Assembly (NCBI RefSeq): GCF_037975245.1
Contig: NC_092572.1
Coordinates: 22,982,489-23,046,488 of the forward strand
Reading direction: 5' to 3'
From: Apostichopus japonicus
Lineage: Eukaryota > Echinodermata > Holothuroidea > Aspidochirotida > Stichopodidae
DNA: 64,000 nucleotides
The translations under genes were made by a program, and so were the position numbers. The stretch's first letter is position 1. The number at the start of each line of letters is the position of its first letter. Below, in pieces: positions 1 to 34,492 of this stretch. A model generated the notes under the pieces. The model had not been told where the DNA came from. It worked only from the letters and a program-made list of their open reading frames with translations, and searched no databases.

Positions 1-472
1 TTTAGATCAATAGAGAACAAAATTTAAAATTGAAACATAAACAAAAAATATGCAAATTATATATTTCTTGTTTATCATCATTATTCCAAGTTTTTTCTTT
101 GTTTACATTCTACAATTACAGCCTAACGTTGGCATATCGTTAGGCCTAGCCTAGCCTTTGTTGTACTAAAGGTATTTTAGTATGATATCGTAGGTAACTT
201 ATTCACTTTTTTCATGACTTTTTTATTTGAATTTTAATGTCATCCACAATAACGTCATAAAGCGATAATTAGGAAAATATATACTAACGAAGGTTTCGTA
301 AAAAAATAACAAAGTTTGATAACTTATACGTTCTTCTTCTACCTTGAAACTTTCATAAACATAGACAATAACCTTACTTTTAGTTTCATTTTACACCTAC
401 TTAACAGAGAATTTCCGCTATAACTTCGTGAACAGAACGTCCGTTTCCTTCATTACTTCAAGTGAGTCGTTG
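1..472. other. Upstream intergenic DNA of gene A
   Basis: AT-rich DNA with no recognisable exon. It must hold the 5' UTR or promoter of gene A, but I see no convincing TATA or initiator element. An in-frame stretch is open from about 428, but no earlier ATG is present. Confidence 0.5.
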
Positions 473-11575
<11,103 letters not shown>

Positions 11576-11702
11576 GCCGTGCGTTGGCAATGATCTCAAA
11601 CAACATAGTTTCGAAACGTAGCAATTCTTGTGAAAGATGTTTGTCTACGTGTATACAATGAACAGCAAATTAACAATACAACCAATCACTTAGTGACAAA
11701 GA

Positions 11703-11774
11703 AATAAATTAATTGTACAGACGCTATTTTGGTAATATATACCAAAACTGATTTCAAATGAGTGATCAAATAAA
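11703..11774 (+). promoter_or_regulatory. Candidate polyadenylation signals of gene A
   Basis: AATAAA occurs at 11703-11708 and again at 11769-11774, 130-200 bases after the proposed stop of gene A. Confidence 0.4.
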
Positions 11775-12375
11775 ACATCAATTGTAAAAGAAATGCTTTA
11801 TGTCAAATATTTCTTGAAAAGAACTGATATATGACAATGGTTTGAAATTCCAATGTAATAAGAAGATTATAAATACTTATAACCATCAACTACTTTTAAA
11901 ATAATTATTATTAGATTAAGTTTTCTTATTATTATCGTATTTTTAATCACATAACAATAAATATATCGCAGCAGGTAATAATGATATATCATTTCTTGCT
12001 ACTAAGAAGGTTATCTCGTCACGTGGTGTTTATAATGTGAACATATGAACATCTCGTAACGCTATTAAATCTATAACTGTCATAAAAAACATTCGTATTA
12101 TTATGTAAAGATACGTTAATTTAATCTTTACAATTTCTCACTCCTTTACATGGGTGATGGCAGGTACGAGGAATTGGGCAGGCTGTTTAAACGTAGATTG
12201 TTAAAATTAACGTCACGAATTCGCATCGCTTTGATTAAGTAATTGTAATAAAGTATTATCATAGAAGCATTTAAGCAATCAACACACTATATACAACTGC
12301 AATTTTCAAGTGTACAAATTGACTTTTTTCTAGAAAATATTTTAAAATGTTGTAAGTCTGAAATGCATAATTGTT

Positions 12376-12419
12376 ATAATAGTAAGTAAACCCGCAATTG
12401 CGGGTTTACTTACTATTAT
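12376..12419. repeat. 44-base perfect palindrome
   Basis: The arms 12376-12397 and 12398-12419 are exact complements with no spacer, centred on CCCGCAATTGCGGG. Confidence 0.95.
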
Positions 12420-12589
12420 TTGTGGAAGTCGTTAACGTAAAGTGGATATGTTGTTTATCAGCACGTATGTTCTGAAAACTTTCAAACGTTTGCTTTTGTT
12501 GCTTCCCAACTGGTCTTTTCAGAAGAGGTGTATAGTGTACACGGTTTTCATGCACATGTGATGGTATATTAACGTGTGTATGACAGTAT

Positions 12590-12765
12590 GTGACATTTGT
12601 GTAACAGTATATGAAAGTATGTGATAGTATGCTAAGGTGTGTACGCATATGACACTATGTGATAGTAAATGATAGTATATGATAGTATGTGATAGTATAT
12701 GATAGTATGTGATAGTATATGATAGTGTGTGATAGTATATGGTAGTATGTGATAGTATGTTACGG
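12590..12765. repeat. GATAGTATGT / GATAGTATAT minisatellite
   Basis: Tandem 10-base units of GATAGTATAT and GATAGTATGT, degenerate at the left end. Confidence 0.85.
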
Positions 12766-15479
12766 CTCATATGTCATAATATTGGACGGTATTGTAATAA
12801 ACTGTTTCATTTGCATCTAGTTGATTACGAATCTATCAGATAACTTCAAGTGTGAACAATTATTATCTTTCCGTTACTCCCAAAGGAGCCGATTCTGTAC
12901 TAATTATAACTTTAATCATTTCATGGTGAGATGCCGCAGCAAAAGCGCATGTCCTCAATCGCATAGATATCCTTTGGCTTAGTCTTTCTTATATTTTCAT
13001 ATTTAACTACATGCTTGTACTTGTTACTGCTAATTCATTAATATTGCGGCTTTCATTATCATCTGTTTCCTTTTGTAATTATTTGTTTTTACGTCAAATA
13101 AATGAGACATTAAGAATTAAACTTCACTTTTCATTTACGTGAGAGTTTTCTGCACTATTTATTACATGGTAACTATTGTACAGTTGTTAACATTTGTGCA
13201 TAAAGGATTTCCTTTGAAAGTCGATTTCTTTTTATTGGGGGGGGGGCTTTTTTTAGTGCTCATTAAGGAAGGGAAAGTTTTTCGGTTTTTATGCTTCTTC
13301 GACCCGGCACAAACACCGAGATAAAGAGAACACAATAAATAAAAAATATCTGAGCTTCGATATTAGTTTGTAATGGAACAGAAAGAGAGCTCTGCAATGA
13401 ATTTACAGTATTTTTTGGCCGATAAATTCACAGTGAATGAACATTTTCCGGCTCCTATATAAGCTCACATATCGAAATTCGTGGCAATGGCACTCAAACG
13501 GCGACGTGCTGTTTGTTGTAAATCATTCATTTGAAACCGAGCAAAGAAGTTAACTTTTTATTGTTTTTGGATCAAAGCAGAAGCCGATGATATTGAAATG
13601 ATAGAAGGTTTCCATGGAAATGTACATATATTGATCCTAACAGTTCAAGGTATATAGATGGATAGTTTTGTCTATAGATGCCAGGTCTATAGCGGCGTAC
13701 AGTTTGATACGCTTCGCAATGAAGAGTACATCACCGATATCAATTTTCATCCAGCAAAATGTATTATGTCAATCAATGTACATACCCAATCATACTTATC
13801 AGAAAGCTGTCTAACCTCTATTATTATTTTGAACATCTTTAATTGTACTGCTCTTATTATTCTGAACACATTTAACTATACTGATGCATATTTTCACCTC
13901 AGAATTGTTTTTACAGAACGCTGTTGAGACACTTTCCAGGGATGTGAAAAAGACATGATAAAGAGCATGTAAAGCAAATAACAATGATCAAAGTTCCAGC
14001 TTCATAGGTTTTTCTGCTGTCAATTATTAATAAACCAATTTTGAAGTATATGTTTCAACTAGCAAATAATGACACAAAGGTGGGCAGCGAAGATCAGATA
14101 ATGCTTAGAAATTAAACTGTCCAATGTTCATGAACTAGTGGAAATCGACTATAAAACAGGAGATTTTAACATGAATTCTCGCGTATCCAAACCTATTCTC
14201 ACGTTGTGTAAGTTCATATTTCACGTGAAGGCTGTTACAAGATCCAATACTTACTTGATGTATCTATTTTCCCGTGTCCAACCCGTAGATTAAAACTAAA
14301 TCAATGAAGCATATAATACAGTGTACCATTCCTACCATATAAATACGAACTTACTGTGTGAGAAGATTGCTATCTAATTGGTATGTAAAGTTTAGTAGCA
14401 CGGAGTAAAATTAATTTATTCGGTTTATCAGTTACATCTGCAGCAGAACACGGTAAAATTTCGTATTTTAAAAGAACTCATGTATACTACCAACCACTTC
14501 CAAGCGCAACTTATCAAACATTTTCAAATGTTTTAACTACCTCAGTTTCTAGTGAACCAATTCCTTTTTTTCTCTTTTTGATAGATGTCTTTTGCTTCTA
14601 GAATTTGTAGATGCTGCAGTTTGCCGTATCGTCCTTGTCTTTACCGGCAGGGGAGGCAAACTATTACGAAACAAATTCTGAAAATTCGTTAATAAGATAA
14701 TAATATTTTACTTCTCCGCAATGCTGTTTAATTGTATTTGTATCACTACAGTAAGTTGCTCTTTTGTAAGGTTGTCGATCATTTGATTTAACTCAAATCA
14801 AGTCAATCCACATAGAGGGAAGCATTTCATTGAATTTAGTATGTCATTTGCACATTTTGAAGTTTCGGTCTTGACGACCTCGGTCTTGATTCACGTTCAA
14901 AGTAAGGAAATTTTACTGTATCAGACAGACTGATTAAAACATGGTTATGAGTATTATGTAGCTTTATTTCTCGAAAATTTGAAACAGCATTTTGTGCAAA
15001 GTTAACGCCCCAAAAACTAACATTTAATAAAAATCAAATTCGGAAACGAGGTCAACATGGAGTAAGAATTGTAATAGGTATATATATATACACATATCTG
15101 CAATTAGTGTTGCATCTTTATAACACGTGACATGTCACATTCATATAGTGTGTCATCGTTAAAAGTGCAAGTCCGTTAGCTAAACAGCTTATAATTTGTC
15201 AGTTGTAATATTCGCAGATTAGGTCTTCAGAAGATTACGGTATACTAAGCTTCTCCGTTTTACTTTCGAAAAAAATCTTTGTCACTATTCTTTCCTTTTA
15301 ATAACGTGATAGATTATTGGGAGAGTTTTTCATATAGCTATTGAGAACAACAACACGGTAAGTAGCCTAAGCTTAACAAGTGTATCATTAAGTGAACTTC
15401 CTGTTAGTAACACTCAACAGACATTAAAAAGGATTGTATCATTTTCACTTCTGTTTTGTGTGTGACAGTGAATATATTA

Positions 15480-15480
<1 letters not shown>

Positions 15481-15544
<64 letters not shown>

Positions 15545-15640
15545 GTATATATATATATTTATATATATATATATTTATATATAAATATAAATATATATAT
15601 ATTATTGAAAATCGTAATGAGTCGGATAATATATATATGT
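15481..15640 (-). repeat. (TA)n tract with SINE 3' end remnant
   Basis: A TA repeat followed by ATCGTAATGAGTCGG. This matches the complement of the 3' end of the tRNA-derived SINE at 34428-34752, so it is probably a truncated copy of that family. Confidence 0.6.
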
Positions 15641-15906
15641 ATTTAATTATCTAAAATGTTTGTGGTAACAATCTATTGGGATCATATAATACACAGCTAC
15701 TGAATTTCGCATCAAAACATACTTCGTTTTACATTTTTTTTTTGTATCCAGCACAGTTTATGAGCGCATTTATAATCATCACATTTTGTTTTGGCGATAT
15801 TGTGTAGGCTATTCAGCACATTTCAGGAGGACGAAATTCGACACATTTACACTATTATCACATATTGACAGTAAACTAAAAAAGTTCATGTTTTCTTTTT
15901 CGTCAG

Positions 15907-24105
<8,199 letters not shown>

Positions 24106-25923
24106 TTATAATTAGACAATTAGTCAATGGATGTCATGAAGGATGGATAAAACTTTAAGAAAGACTTTTTTAATGAATTGCTGCTCTGCATTATCTAGAA
24201 AGATATGAGAGTAATCAATAATATTTTTGTAACATTATTTCTTCTTTAACTGATATGATGTTAATATATATGTTGCTATATTCATAATATTTTCTGACTC
24301 ACCTATCACAACATTGTTGTTTACATTTAATACATGTTTTGTATTAGTAATTTATAGCTACATATTGATAATTTTAATAAAATAATTGTTCAGAAAGTAT
24401 GATTACTGTGTCGTAAACTGGTCTATTTCATTGACGATGGCCAATTGAGTAAAGCTTATTTTGTATGTCTTTGATAGTCAACTTATATTGCAAAGCAAAA
24501 ACTCCCATAAACATTTTGCGTCTGAAACTTTTACAACTCTATTAAAGTTGGGCGGTTATGGAAACAAAGTCAGTTTTAATAAGTAGGAAACACCATGCTC
24601 TTTGCGTTTGTTCCTCGCGATGAACGTCAAACCTTGCTTTGAATCGCGACTCGGTTTGAATAATCATATCTCGAATAAATGAAAGTTATGTTCTCAGTTA
24701 ACTATATACTGCAGCAAGCAGTACAGGTAAATACTAGACAACCGTGTTCATGTAACTGATAAGCAAGTTATATCCTTACTAGTTTCGAAGTATTTTATTT
24801 TTGAAGACGTTACGACGTACTGCAACGTACTGCAGCGTTAGGGAAGCGTACGTGGATGTAGGGAGGGGAGTTAGGAGTGCTAAAGCTATAAGAATCCTTT
24901 AACTACAAAATGAAACTATCCAAGCTCAGCTGAAATCGAAAATGAGGTTAAATATGGCTATTTATCTTTCATTCTTTTCCAGAGAAAATGTGATTAACCC
25001 CCCACCCCCCCCCCCAATGAATCCCAGTGTAATAAAACATATTCCGTTGCTTGATATTTTGCATTTCGCACTGTTCCTTTGCGTGCTCATAATAAACAAA
25101 ACACATATATACTTTGTGATTTTTCAGCCTGTAGTATGTACCCTTTTATTTATTTTTTTGTCTGATATAGTATACTTATAAATAACAATCTATTAACGTG
25201 ACTATTACTTTCAATTGGACCTATAAATGAAAGTAGATGGGCGATTAGTGAAGTATTTTTCTTTCTCTGGCTTGAACCTTCACTTTCAAAATAAGTCCTA
25301 TTCAAATTACAGTTCACACTTTTAAGCGATCACTAATTGCCCACTTCCTCTTTCTTGGATTACAAATCTCTTTTCGATATCAGTTGAATGCACACAAGGA
25401 CAGATGGAACTTCAAATTGTCTATTAAATCGTCGATTCTCCACAATTAAAATAAATAAAGCAAGTGACTGTTCTACAAGGCAGTGACTCTGCAACAGACG
25501 GTTTCTAGATGTAAGTATGCGTATTGTTAAAAGAAAACTTATTCTACGACACTTTAACAATTAATCTCAACGGGCACATACTGTACCTTACGTACAGTCA
25601 TGTTGTAAAGATTACACTTTGTGTTCGTAGATTATCTAATCTAGAGATATATTTCATTTTGAGCTATTTTGGTTGAGAATTAGAACATTCGTTTAAATTG
25701 TAAACATTGATTTAATGTTATTAGAAAGAAACACTTTCTTACTTTTCCAGACTCGATAAGAGTGCAATGCTATTTGTTCTTATTTGAAACTTTTTAAGTT
25801 TAATTTGTTCTGTCCTTTATCATGAAATGCTAAAAAAATATGTAATAGTCTTGGATCCAACTTTGAAAAGCGTTAATAATTTATTAGTTTAATAATCTTG
25901 CTTTTCCATACTACCAACAGAGT
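24106..25923. other. Intergenic DNA between genes B and C
   Basis: No supported coding exon. It includes the gene B polyadenylation signal and a C-homopolymer near 25000. CTACCAACAG just before the gene C ATG looks like an acceptor, so a non-coding gene C exon may be in this stretch. Confidence 0.5.
24376..24381 (+). promoter_or_regulatory. Candidate polyadenylation signal of gene B
   Basis: AATAAA in an AT-rich 3' region 271 bases after the stop. Confidence 0.5.
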
Positions 25924-25993
25924 ATGGAGGCTAATGCAATGCATAGGAGTATGAACATATTCTTTTCTCTTCTGTTCACTGTGTGCTATATTG
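25924..25993 (+). CDS. Gene C exon 1: signal peptide
   Basis: It starts [17 protein letters not shown] and ends at donor G|GTGAGT in phase 1. Internal Met codons at residues 6 and 10 are alternative starts. Confidence 0.8.
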
Positions 25994-28900
25994 GTGAGTA
26001 TACCATGCTTGTTCCTTTTGCCAACATTCCGTATTTATTTAAGCAAACACATTCGTAGCTTCTTGATGAATCCAATATCAATACATGAGTAAAATGAAAC
26101 CGAACGAAAATTATTTACTAAATTACCAATTCGTCGTTTCCAATTAACTGATAACACCATATCTTTTTAGATTATTTATAAATGGCATTGAATGGTCAGT
26201 CGGAGGTTGAATGCTAAATCTGTTGAATCTGGAATCCTGGAATGCTGAATTTAATTATCTCCTAGGGTGTAATACATCTTATGATAGTTAATTTTTCTCT
26301 CGTTTATGAGTTAATATCCAAATTCAATGTTATCTCTGGAATTCTAAACAATTTTTTAGTGGTACAAATATAGTGAGAAATTAAATGATCAAATGAACAT
26401 ATCAATTGCCTAAATATCTCTCCAATGAAAGCATTTTTTTCTCTGCGTTGTTCTTGATCCTTCTAAAACTGTTGAAACTTTAAATGACACCCATGCTGCT
26501 TAACATATTTTTCACAATAAAAATAATGATTTAAGGTGAGAGTGGCTGTGATTTAAATTAAAGGCAGGAAAAAAAGCTTATTGCTATTACAAAGAGAATC
26601 GTTTCTGTTCTCACTAATTTCACATGCGGTGTCCCTTTAAGGTCCATATTTAATCATCTTTTGATGCTTCCTTGTCGTAGTAATAGTTGGATTTTGCACT
26701 GTTCTCTTTGCTAATGATAAAAAAAAACTTGTTACTAAAGATACCAATATCAAATTTGCTAACAATGTCATGAATATTAAAACGTTTAACATGAATAGAT
26801 TTCGAATGCCAGAAATATGTACCATTTGTTATTTCAACATAAACATTGATAGCAGTAATCTTGTTTACTATGATCTCGATTCGACAAACACTTTCATGCA
26901 TGTTTTTGCAGGACATGCATAATGCATTATAAGGTAAACAGTTGCACTACTGCTGGTTAATTCCTATATCTTAAAGTTTTTATTGCAACAGTTTGGGTAA
27001 TCTTCTACATTGGCGTAGTAGAATAGAAATAGAAATAAAATATTTACATATTTCAGAAAAGGTCGAATGAAGGTATACGTTATACTATGATCATCTATAA
27101 ATAATTAAATATTTAGATGTTTTAAGTAGCCAGTAAGTTGACGTATCTCGCTCGCTGACGTCTGCCGTTAAGCTTAAACCCTTTTCTTTTTAAACTTAAA
27201 CTGCTATTGCTATCACTGCATCATGAAAAAAAATAACAACGTTCATAAGGGCGGGATCTGTTCTAAAGCTATCAATTTACCGAGCACTATGAAGCAGCCG
27301 CGATAATAGTATTAACAAATCGTGTGTCGTGTATTAGGAGCATTCGTTACAAGGCCATAACCAGTTTCCGTATTTCGTTTTCTCTTCTCTGTATTTTACT
27401 ATCGTTTAGTGAATAAACATTGACAACAAAAAATATTACTTCATCCAGACAGATTAAAGTCAATATGAATAAACAGAATACATTTTGTTCCCGCTTTGGA
27501 TTTATTGCGTCTTTCACATAACACATGAAGTTCTTCTTGAATAACCTCAGCGATATCCATTCACGTTGCAGGTGTGCTGCAATCTGCAGTCCCGCATCAG
27601 ATAGTGCGGGTCTTTAAGGGAGATACGATTCCTTTAAAGTGTCCACATGACCCTTCGCCTATTGATAAGGTCGTTGTCCAACGTGGCGACGAGCAAGGCA
27701 ACGTTTTCGAGGTACTGTTTAAATGTGAACGGAATAAATACAACACTGCAGTGGCATGTCGAAACCGGATGGATGAGGTCGTTGACCAGAGAGTTAACTG
27801 GACCAACGGAATTTTCTATGACTCAATATTTCATATTTCCCACGCGTCATTTTACAACATCGGGCGCTATTCATGCAATTATTACAACTACGGCCAATAT
27901 CTGACAAACAATAGCATACATGTCGATGTCCTTGGTAAGTACAATGACTTCAAAACCAGGAAGTACAGAAAAAGTACTTCAAATGAAGTCAAAAGAAATT
28001 TAGTTAGCAAAGTGAGTTATTATATATCTCAAAACAGTTCAAGTATCATATCAATGTAAACATACTTAATCAAATAGAAGTTGCTAACAGGAATATTTTA
28101 AAGATTAACTTAAAACATTACAAACTGCGTACTTGAGATGTTGCTGTGTAGCAATTGACCTTTAGTTGTCTGGCTACATTTCACGGTGAACTGATTTCAA
28201 TCCGATTATAACCAAAAGTTAAATGAAAAATAGAATAATACGGTCTACTTCAGTTCACCTAAATCTCTCTGTAAAATAGCCATGAAATTTAATTCCTTGC
28301 AAATATTTTGCAATATCTTAACTACCCAAGTGGGAAAACGTTTCTTAACTGCTTTAAAATGTATGACTCACGAATGAAAACTAGAGAGGTTTATTTTTAT
28401 CCATATCTATTCAGTCTCTTAGCTTGAATGGTTTCCGGATATATGTGACTATTACACTTCTCGGTTGAAGTGATTTGAATTACAGTACAAACAATATGCA
28501 GCTTTATGCTAGACGTTTCCATTTCCTCTTACAAACTATATAGCGATATCATTCGTATGTAAGTATGCAAATGCCTGTCATTACAGAACCACCCAGTAGT
28601 ATTGCTGTCAAAGTTGATGGTCATTCCGGTCCCGACACTGAGGCACGATATGAATCGTTTATCGGTTACACAACCACAGTATCTTGCACTACAGAATCCC
28701 GTCCAGCGGCAAACATAACTTGGGATTATCCAGCAGAATTGAAGATTGAACAAATTACTAAAAGCAGCAAATTCAGCGAATACCTGACGAACATGACGTC
28801 TACTTTAGCCTTAGAAAATAGATTGACCGTCTATGAGAGCCGTATAACGTGTATTGCGCAGTACATTAATACACAATATACCCTCAGAAGGGAGATTTAT

Positions 28901-31900
28901 CTGCAATGGAAAGGTAATTAGCATGTTTAAATAAGACCGTTATCGGTGGTTTCTTCTCTGAAGGTATATTACTTATAGATATCTTGAACATGTGATGTTT
29001 TTCATACTAAATAGAAGTGTACAACGTGATGACAATTCAGAACTCAAACAAGCCATAATAAGTAACGTATGCATGTACGTTCGTGCTTTCTCTTGTAATT
29101 ATTGGTTTCTGTGTTGCCATGCAAACGTTACGTTCATGTAACCTTTGATCTTAACGAATAATGGCAAAACGAGAATAGATGCCTCCATCAGTACCATCAT
29201 ATATGGAAGAATGGGTAGATGGGATGGGTGGATGGATGTATGGATGGATGGGTGGATGGATGTATGGGTGGATGGATGGGTGGATGGATGTATGGGTGGA
29301 TGGATGGGTGGATGGATGGGTGGATGGATGGATGGGGAATGGATGGATGGGTGGATGGATGTATGGATGAGTGGCTGTCTGGATGGATGGATGGATGGAT
29401 GGATGGATGGATGGATGGATGGATGGGTGGATGGATGGATGGATGGGTGGGTGGGTGAGTGGGTGGATGGATGGATGGGTGGGTGGGTGGATGGATAGAT
29501 GGGTGGGTGGATGTATGGATGAGTGGCTGGATGGATGGATGGATGGATAGATGGGCGGATGGATGGATGGGTGTGTGGATGGATGGATGGGTGGATGGAT
29601 GGATGGATGGATGGATGGATGGGTGGGTGGATGGATGAATAGGTGGATGGATGGGTGGATGGGTGAGTGGATGAATATATGGATGGAGTTATTTTACAGT
29701 AAGATATTTGCTGGCTGGTTGATGGAGTTGTTCATCAAAAAGCTGCCTGTTATATAAGCTAAAGATAATAGTTGGATCAGTATCACCGTTATGTACCAGA
29801 ATAAATCAAAAGATCACTTTTTTTTTTGCAAAAGCCGAACTTTGTTAGTGAGTCTCTTTCGAGTAACAATCGCATATGAAGAAATTTGGCAGGGATTTTA
29901 TTAAATTAATTCACAGAATCACCAGGTCGAATCTCCGTCACCAGTCTTAATCGTAGCCGTGAGGAAGTAGTTCGAGATGGAGATATTTTGACTTTAGAAC
30001 TTAACGAAGAATACATTATTGTTTGTTCTACTTTCTCATCGAGCATGAATCAAATTTATCCGCACTGGCAGCTTCCGAAACAGATTTTATCATCGGCAAA
30101 CATGCAGTCTTCACCACTAAATCGGAACCCTAAATTCATAATTAATAATGCTCAATTAACGGTCAAAGGGGACAAGAAATATGATAGGCAGGGGATCCGA
30201 TGTGTCACCGATAATGAAGAAGATATGATCAGCTTAAGTTTTCGAGTTGTTGGTAAGTATTTTGCGAAATAAAATACTATCACTTTAAGAGAAAAAGGGC
30301 AATCCACAGACTTGCATATCACATCGCAAGCAAACCGTATAGGGTTTTTTTGCACAAAATTTGGTCCAAAAAAAAAATATTTGAACTTTAACCCATGACA
30401 TTAAGCCTCGTTAATCATGACAGCTACATATCTTGACAAAACTTGATATTTCTATTATACCTGTGTTTTCGCTTGGAGTTTATAGCCAAAAAGAGATTTT
30501 AACTAAATTTGCCCTTTGACCTCTGACCTTTGGTTCCGGGGTTCTGGTAGATACAAGGGTTGACACTGGGATATCTTCCCATAAAGTTTGAAGATAAACA
30601 GTCCAGCTGTCTAGTAGGAGTATTTGACATAAAATTGGACTGCACAAACAATTATACGCACACAAACATGGACACGTTTTGACCCCTCTCCCAGTCGTGG
30701 ACTTCCGGTCACCTGAGTGACTCAGGAAAATGAACAATTACCACATTACTGTTGCTATGGCAACTGAAAAAGCTATAACTCAACTGTCAAATGAACTACA
30801 ATATCTCATCCATCCTATCGCAGTGATGAGATGTTAGATATTAAGAACAATTTTCAACGTGATCCATTTTGTGAGGTCACAGGTGAGTGAATTAAAAGCA
30901 ATATATTATATTTAAATAACGGATCAAGTAGTTGAAGTTGGACACATGTTCTTTGTCTCACTACCTTTGAATTATGTATGCTTCATTTGAGAATATTATC
31001 CCTTTAATGATTTTGTTTCTAACCTTGCATTTACAAACAGGTGATTCGGACATTATGTTGTTACTTTGCACCCTCTTTGCTGTGATATTAGCAACAACCA
31101 CCATATTGGTTGCCATAGTGATGATAATCAGACGCAACCAAAGGAACAAAAATAAACTTACAGGTAAAACGTGATGATACTTTTCATCTTTCGTTTCCGC
31201 CAAATCGTTGTTTGCTTCTGCTGTAAAACTCACAACATCGATCGCGGAACTGGTACAAGTCAGTAAGCATGAAATTTGTTGAGAAGTGTAGTATGCGCGA
31301 ACGTAGACACCCGTACATTCCATTTGTTGGCAAATATTTCAACTCTCACATAATATCTCTTTTATTACTAACCGTGACAAGCAATATTATAGAGTCAATT
31401 TTAGGGTAGAACTCAAAACCATATTGTTATATTACCTTCCTGCTTTGTGTTTCTTTTGTAGTTTTTTAGTTCACGTTTGAGTCATATTACTTCACATTTC
31501 TTTTATGCTGTTTTATATTTCGGCAGCTTTTTACACATGAAAAACACATGAAAGTCACATATGTGAGATAAGATACGGAATAAGTCTAGATACTTGTGTA
31601 ATATTGCTTTACGTCATTTCCAATCAAAAATATAATCATAATAAATTTCTCTTTCGTGAAATGTTATAGTTACTAGAAGAAAACGCAGTGGAAAATCAGC
31701 CCTGAGACTGAGTAATTTTCGGTAACTATTACATATTGTATTTTAAATACGACTATTTTTCTCTCTAATGTCTTTTTTTCCCGTAAGAATAGTTTATCTT
31801 GAATGTGAAATATAAGTGGACATGTTCACCTTAATTGCATATACCATGAAGATTTTCTATTTATCATAGAATACTATGATAAGAGGGGGAAAAAAAGACA

Positions 31901-32316
31901 ATACCATCATATAGTAATAAGGTTTAGCTGAATAAGATTTCATGGTATGTATGTTTCTATTACTAGAATATCTTATTTAGCAGCCTTAGAAGGGATCTGA
32001 GTTATAGGCGTAACTTGGAAGATCGTATCCTATGTAAAAAAGAAAAACTCAGAAGTAAGATTACGTAATGCTCGCAGTTGTTTGGACCATCCTATGATTG
32101 TTTTGATGGGTCTAATATCGTGGCTTACTTTTTCCCTGTCAGTCAGTCGTTGTTATATGTTCACGGAACGTGTCCAGAAAGTGACGATAAGGTAACATCA
32201 AGGTATGAGCAGTCGGCAGGTAAGTTTACGTTTAAGTTACAGTGTTTACGTATTTCCTTATAACAGCCATACACGGCTTACATCATAAACAATGAAAGTT
32301 ATACTAGTGCATTCGC

Positions 32317-32355
<39 letters not shown>

Positions 32356-32635
32356 ACATTTTTCCTACATGATTTTCTAGTACGGAGGTATACAGAGCAC
32401 AAGAAGAAGCAACATCAGAGACTATCAAAATTTCGGTAAACATTAACTTCTTGATTATTTCGTATTTAAAATGTATATATATATAAATATTTGTAAAATA
32501 CTTTCCAAATTCGCCAGAAAATGAACCGCCTATCTGAACTTGTCATTTACCTCATCAACTGCGATATATGCAACTTACAATACGTTGGAGAGTTATAAAA
32601 AGTACGCTAAGAATGAGAATGGCTCAGAATGTATA

Positions 32636-32684
<49 letters not shown>

Positions 32685-32744
32685 TCATATATGTGAACAA
32701 TCAGCGTCAGCCTAGTGGTTAGGGTGTCAACTCACTACGATTTC

Positions 32745-32781
<37 letters not shown>

Positions 32782-34425
32782 TTTGCCTTTGTCGTTTACC
32801 TCCATTACATTAACAAAGTATGTTCAAAGTATCTCTTTCGAGATCCGGCTTTAGGAATCACAAATGATTTCGAGTTGGTTAGCATCATGTTTGACCTCTA
32901 GGGTAAGGCAAATATGTCACCAAAACAGAACTAGTTCGATGCAGGTGACAAACATACATTGGAATTACATTGGAATTAAAGACCTTCCTTACCGGTTTCG
33001 AACCTCTGGACATACAATCATCGTCTAGAGCCGAGTGGCTAGGATGTCCGCATACAAAGCGGGAGGCCCCGGTTCGAATCCAGAATCCATTGGGAGACTG
33101 GAAGTTTGTTCACTGTTCTGTATTTTCCAACTCACTACGATTTCAATTATATATGTATGTTTGTATATATATATGTACATATAACATGTTACATGTAAGC
33201 AAATGGGAATGCAAAGACTGAAATATGTTTGGATACCCCCTTGGCTGTTTCAGGCGGTCATTGCCATCTGTCCCAGCGATGCTCTTCAAACATAATACTC
33301 AGCCGGCATCGGAAGGAGAAGGTAACTAAATGCTAGGTTCTGCCAACAGTTATCTTTTTATATATCAGTTTTATTTTCTATATATTACAGCCGTATCAAA
33401 TGACAATGACCTCCAAAGACAAATACAATAAGGACAATGGTTGTTTAATTAATATTTTGATATTATATCTGTTAAACGTTTGGTATTATACAAGTTATCT
33501 GAATTATTGCTAAAGAATTTTTATTGAATTTATGGGTGCCCAAACATAGTTTGAAACATTACTATGTTTATACAATGAAGTAAAAGTAGGTAAAAGTAGT
33601 GAACTGAGACCTTTGGGACTGCTGAAATTGCTCTATCGAGTTGGTGAATCTACATTCATGAAAAGGATAACATTACAATGTCATTGATGATAACGAATTG
33701 CACATTCTCCTTGCGATGTAGATATTTACCAAGCTGTTGGGCGTTCAGCCGAAAATGACGAGTTTTTGCTCGTATCGCGTGACAAGTTCACGATTGGCAG
33801 AGAACTATCGTCTTCGGATTACGTGACAAGATGGTCTGGAGTCATCAACGTTCGTGGGAGAGATAACATGAAAACATTGATATCGTGTGGCAACAGTAAA
33901 TTATGAACAACTGTAATATTTATAACTTTGCTGTGAATTTGATGATAAGATGATACGCTTTGTTTATTTTACATTTTGAAGTTTCAGACATCATATCAAA
34001 TGTTTAAAGATCTGCTATACATCAGTTTTTATACCATCAAATTTTAGGAGATCTTTAAACACATACAATCCTCATTTATATCAGAGATATCTTACCTATC
34101 ATGTCAGTCCGTTTGCTATGGTTGTATCTATATATCACCGGCTAACTATTAACAACACTTTTGATGAGCAAATTTTAAGCATTTTTATATGGAACTATGT
34201 TTTTTCTTCTTTCAGCTCACGCTAAGACGGAATTGAGACAAGTTTGGCGAAATTATGTTGGACTGCTCTTGGAGCTCCCTGATAATAAAAATATTTTACA
34301 AACGCTTGGTATTTGCTACCAGAACGGTTAGTGACTGCAGGCATAACAGTATAATATTAGAAGCAATAATGTTTCTCATAATTTCATTATTTAACACTGT
34401 GTACACTTAATCATCGCGAGCGTAT

Positions 34426-34492
<67 letters not shown>

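Larger units (their letters stand above)
11576..15906. other. Intergenic DNA between genes A and B
   Basis: No supported exon. It contains the two proposed gene A polyadenylation signals, a 44-base perfect palindrome (12376-12419), a GATAGTATAT-type minisatellite (12590-12765) and a (TA)n tract joined to a SINE tail (15481-15640). The promoter and any non-coding first exon of gene B should lie near its end. Confidence 0.6.

Noticed and set aside
29145-29757. Trp/Met/Asp/Gly-rich repeat protein
   Set aside because: It is a translation of the GGAT minisatellite inside a gene C intron.
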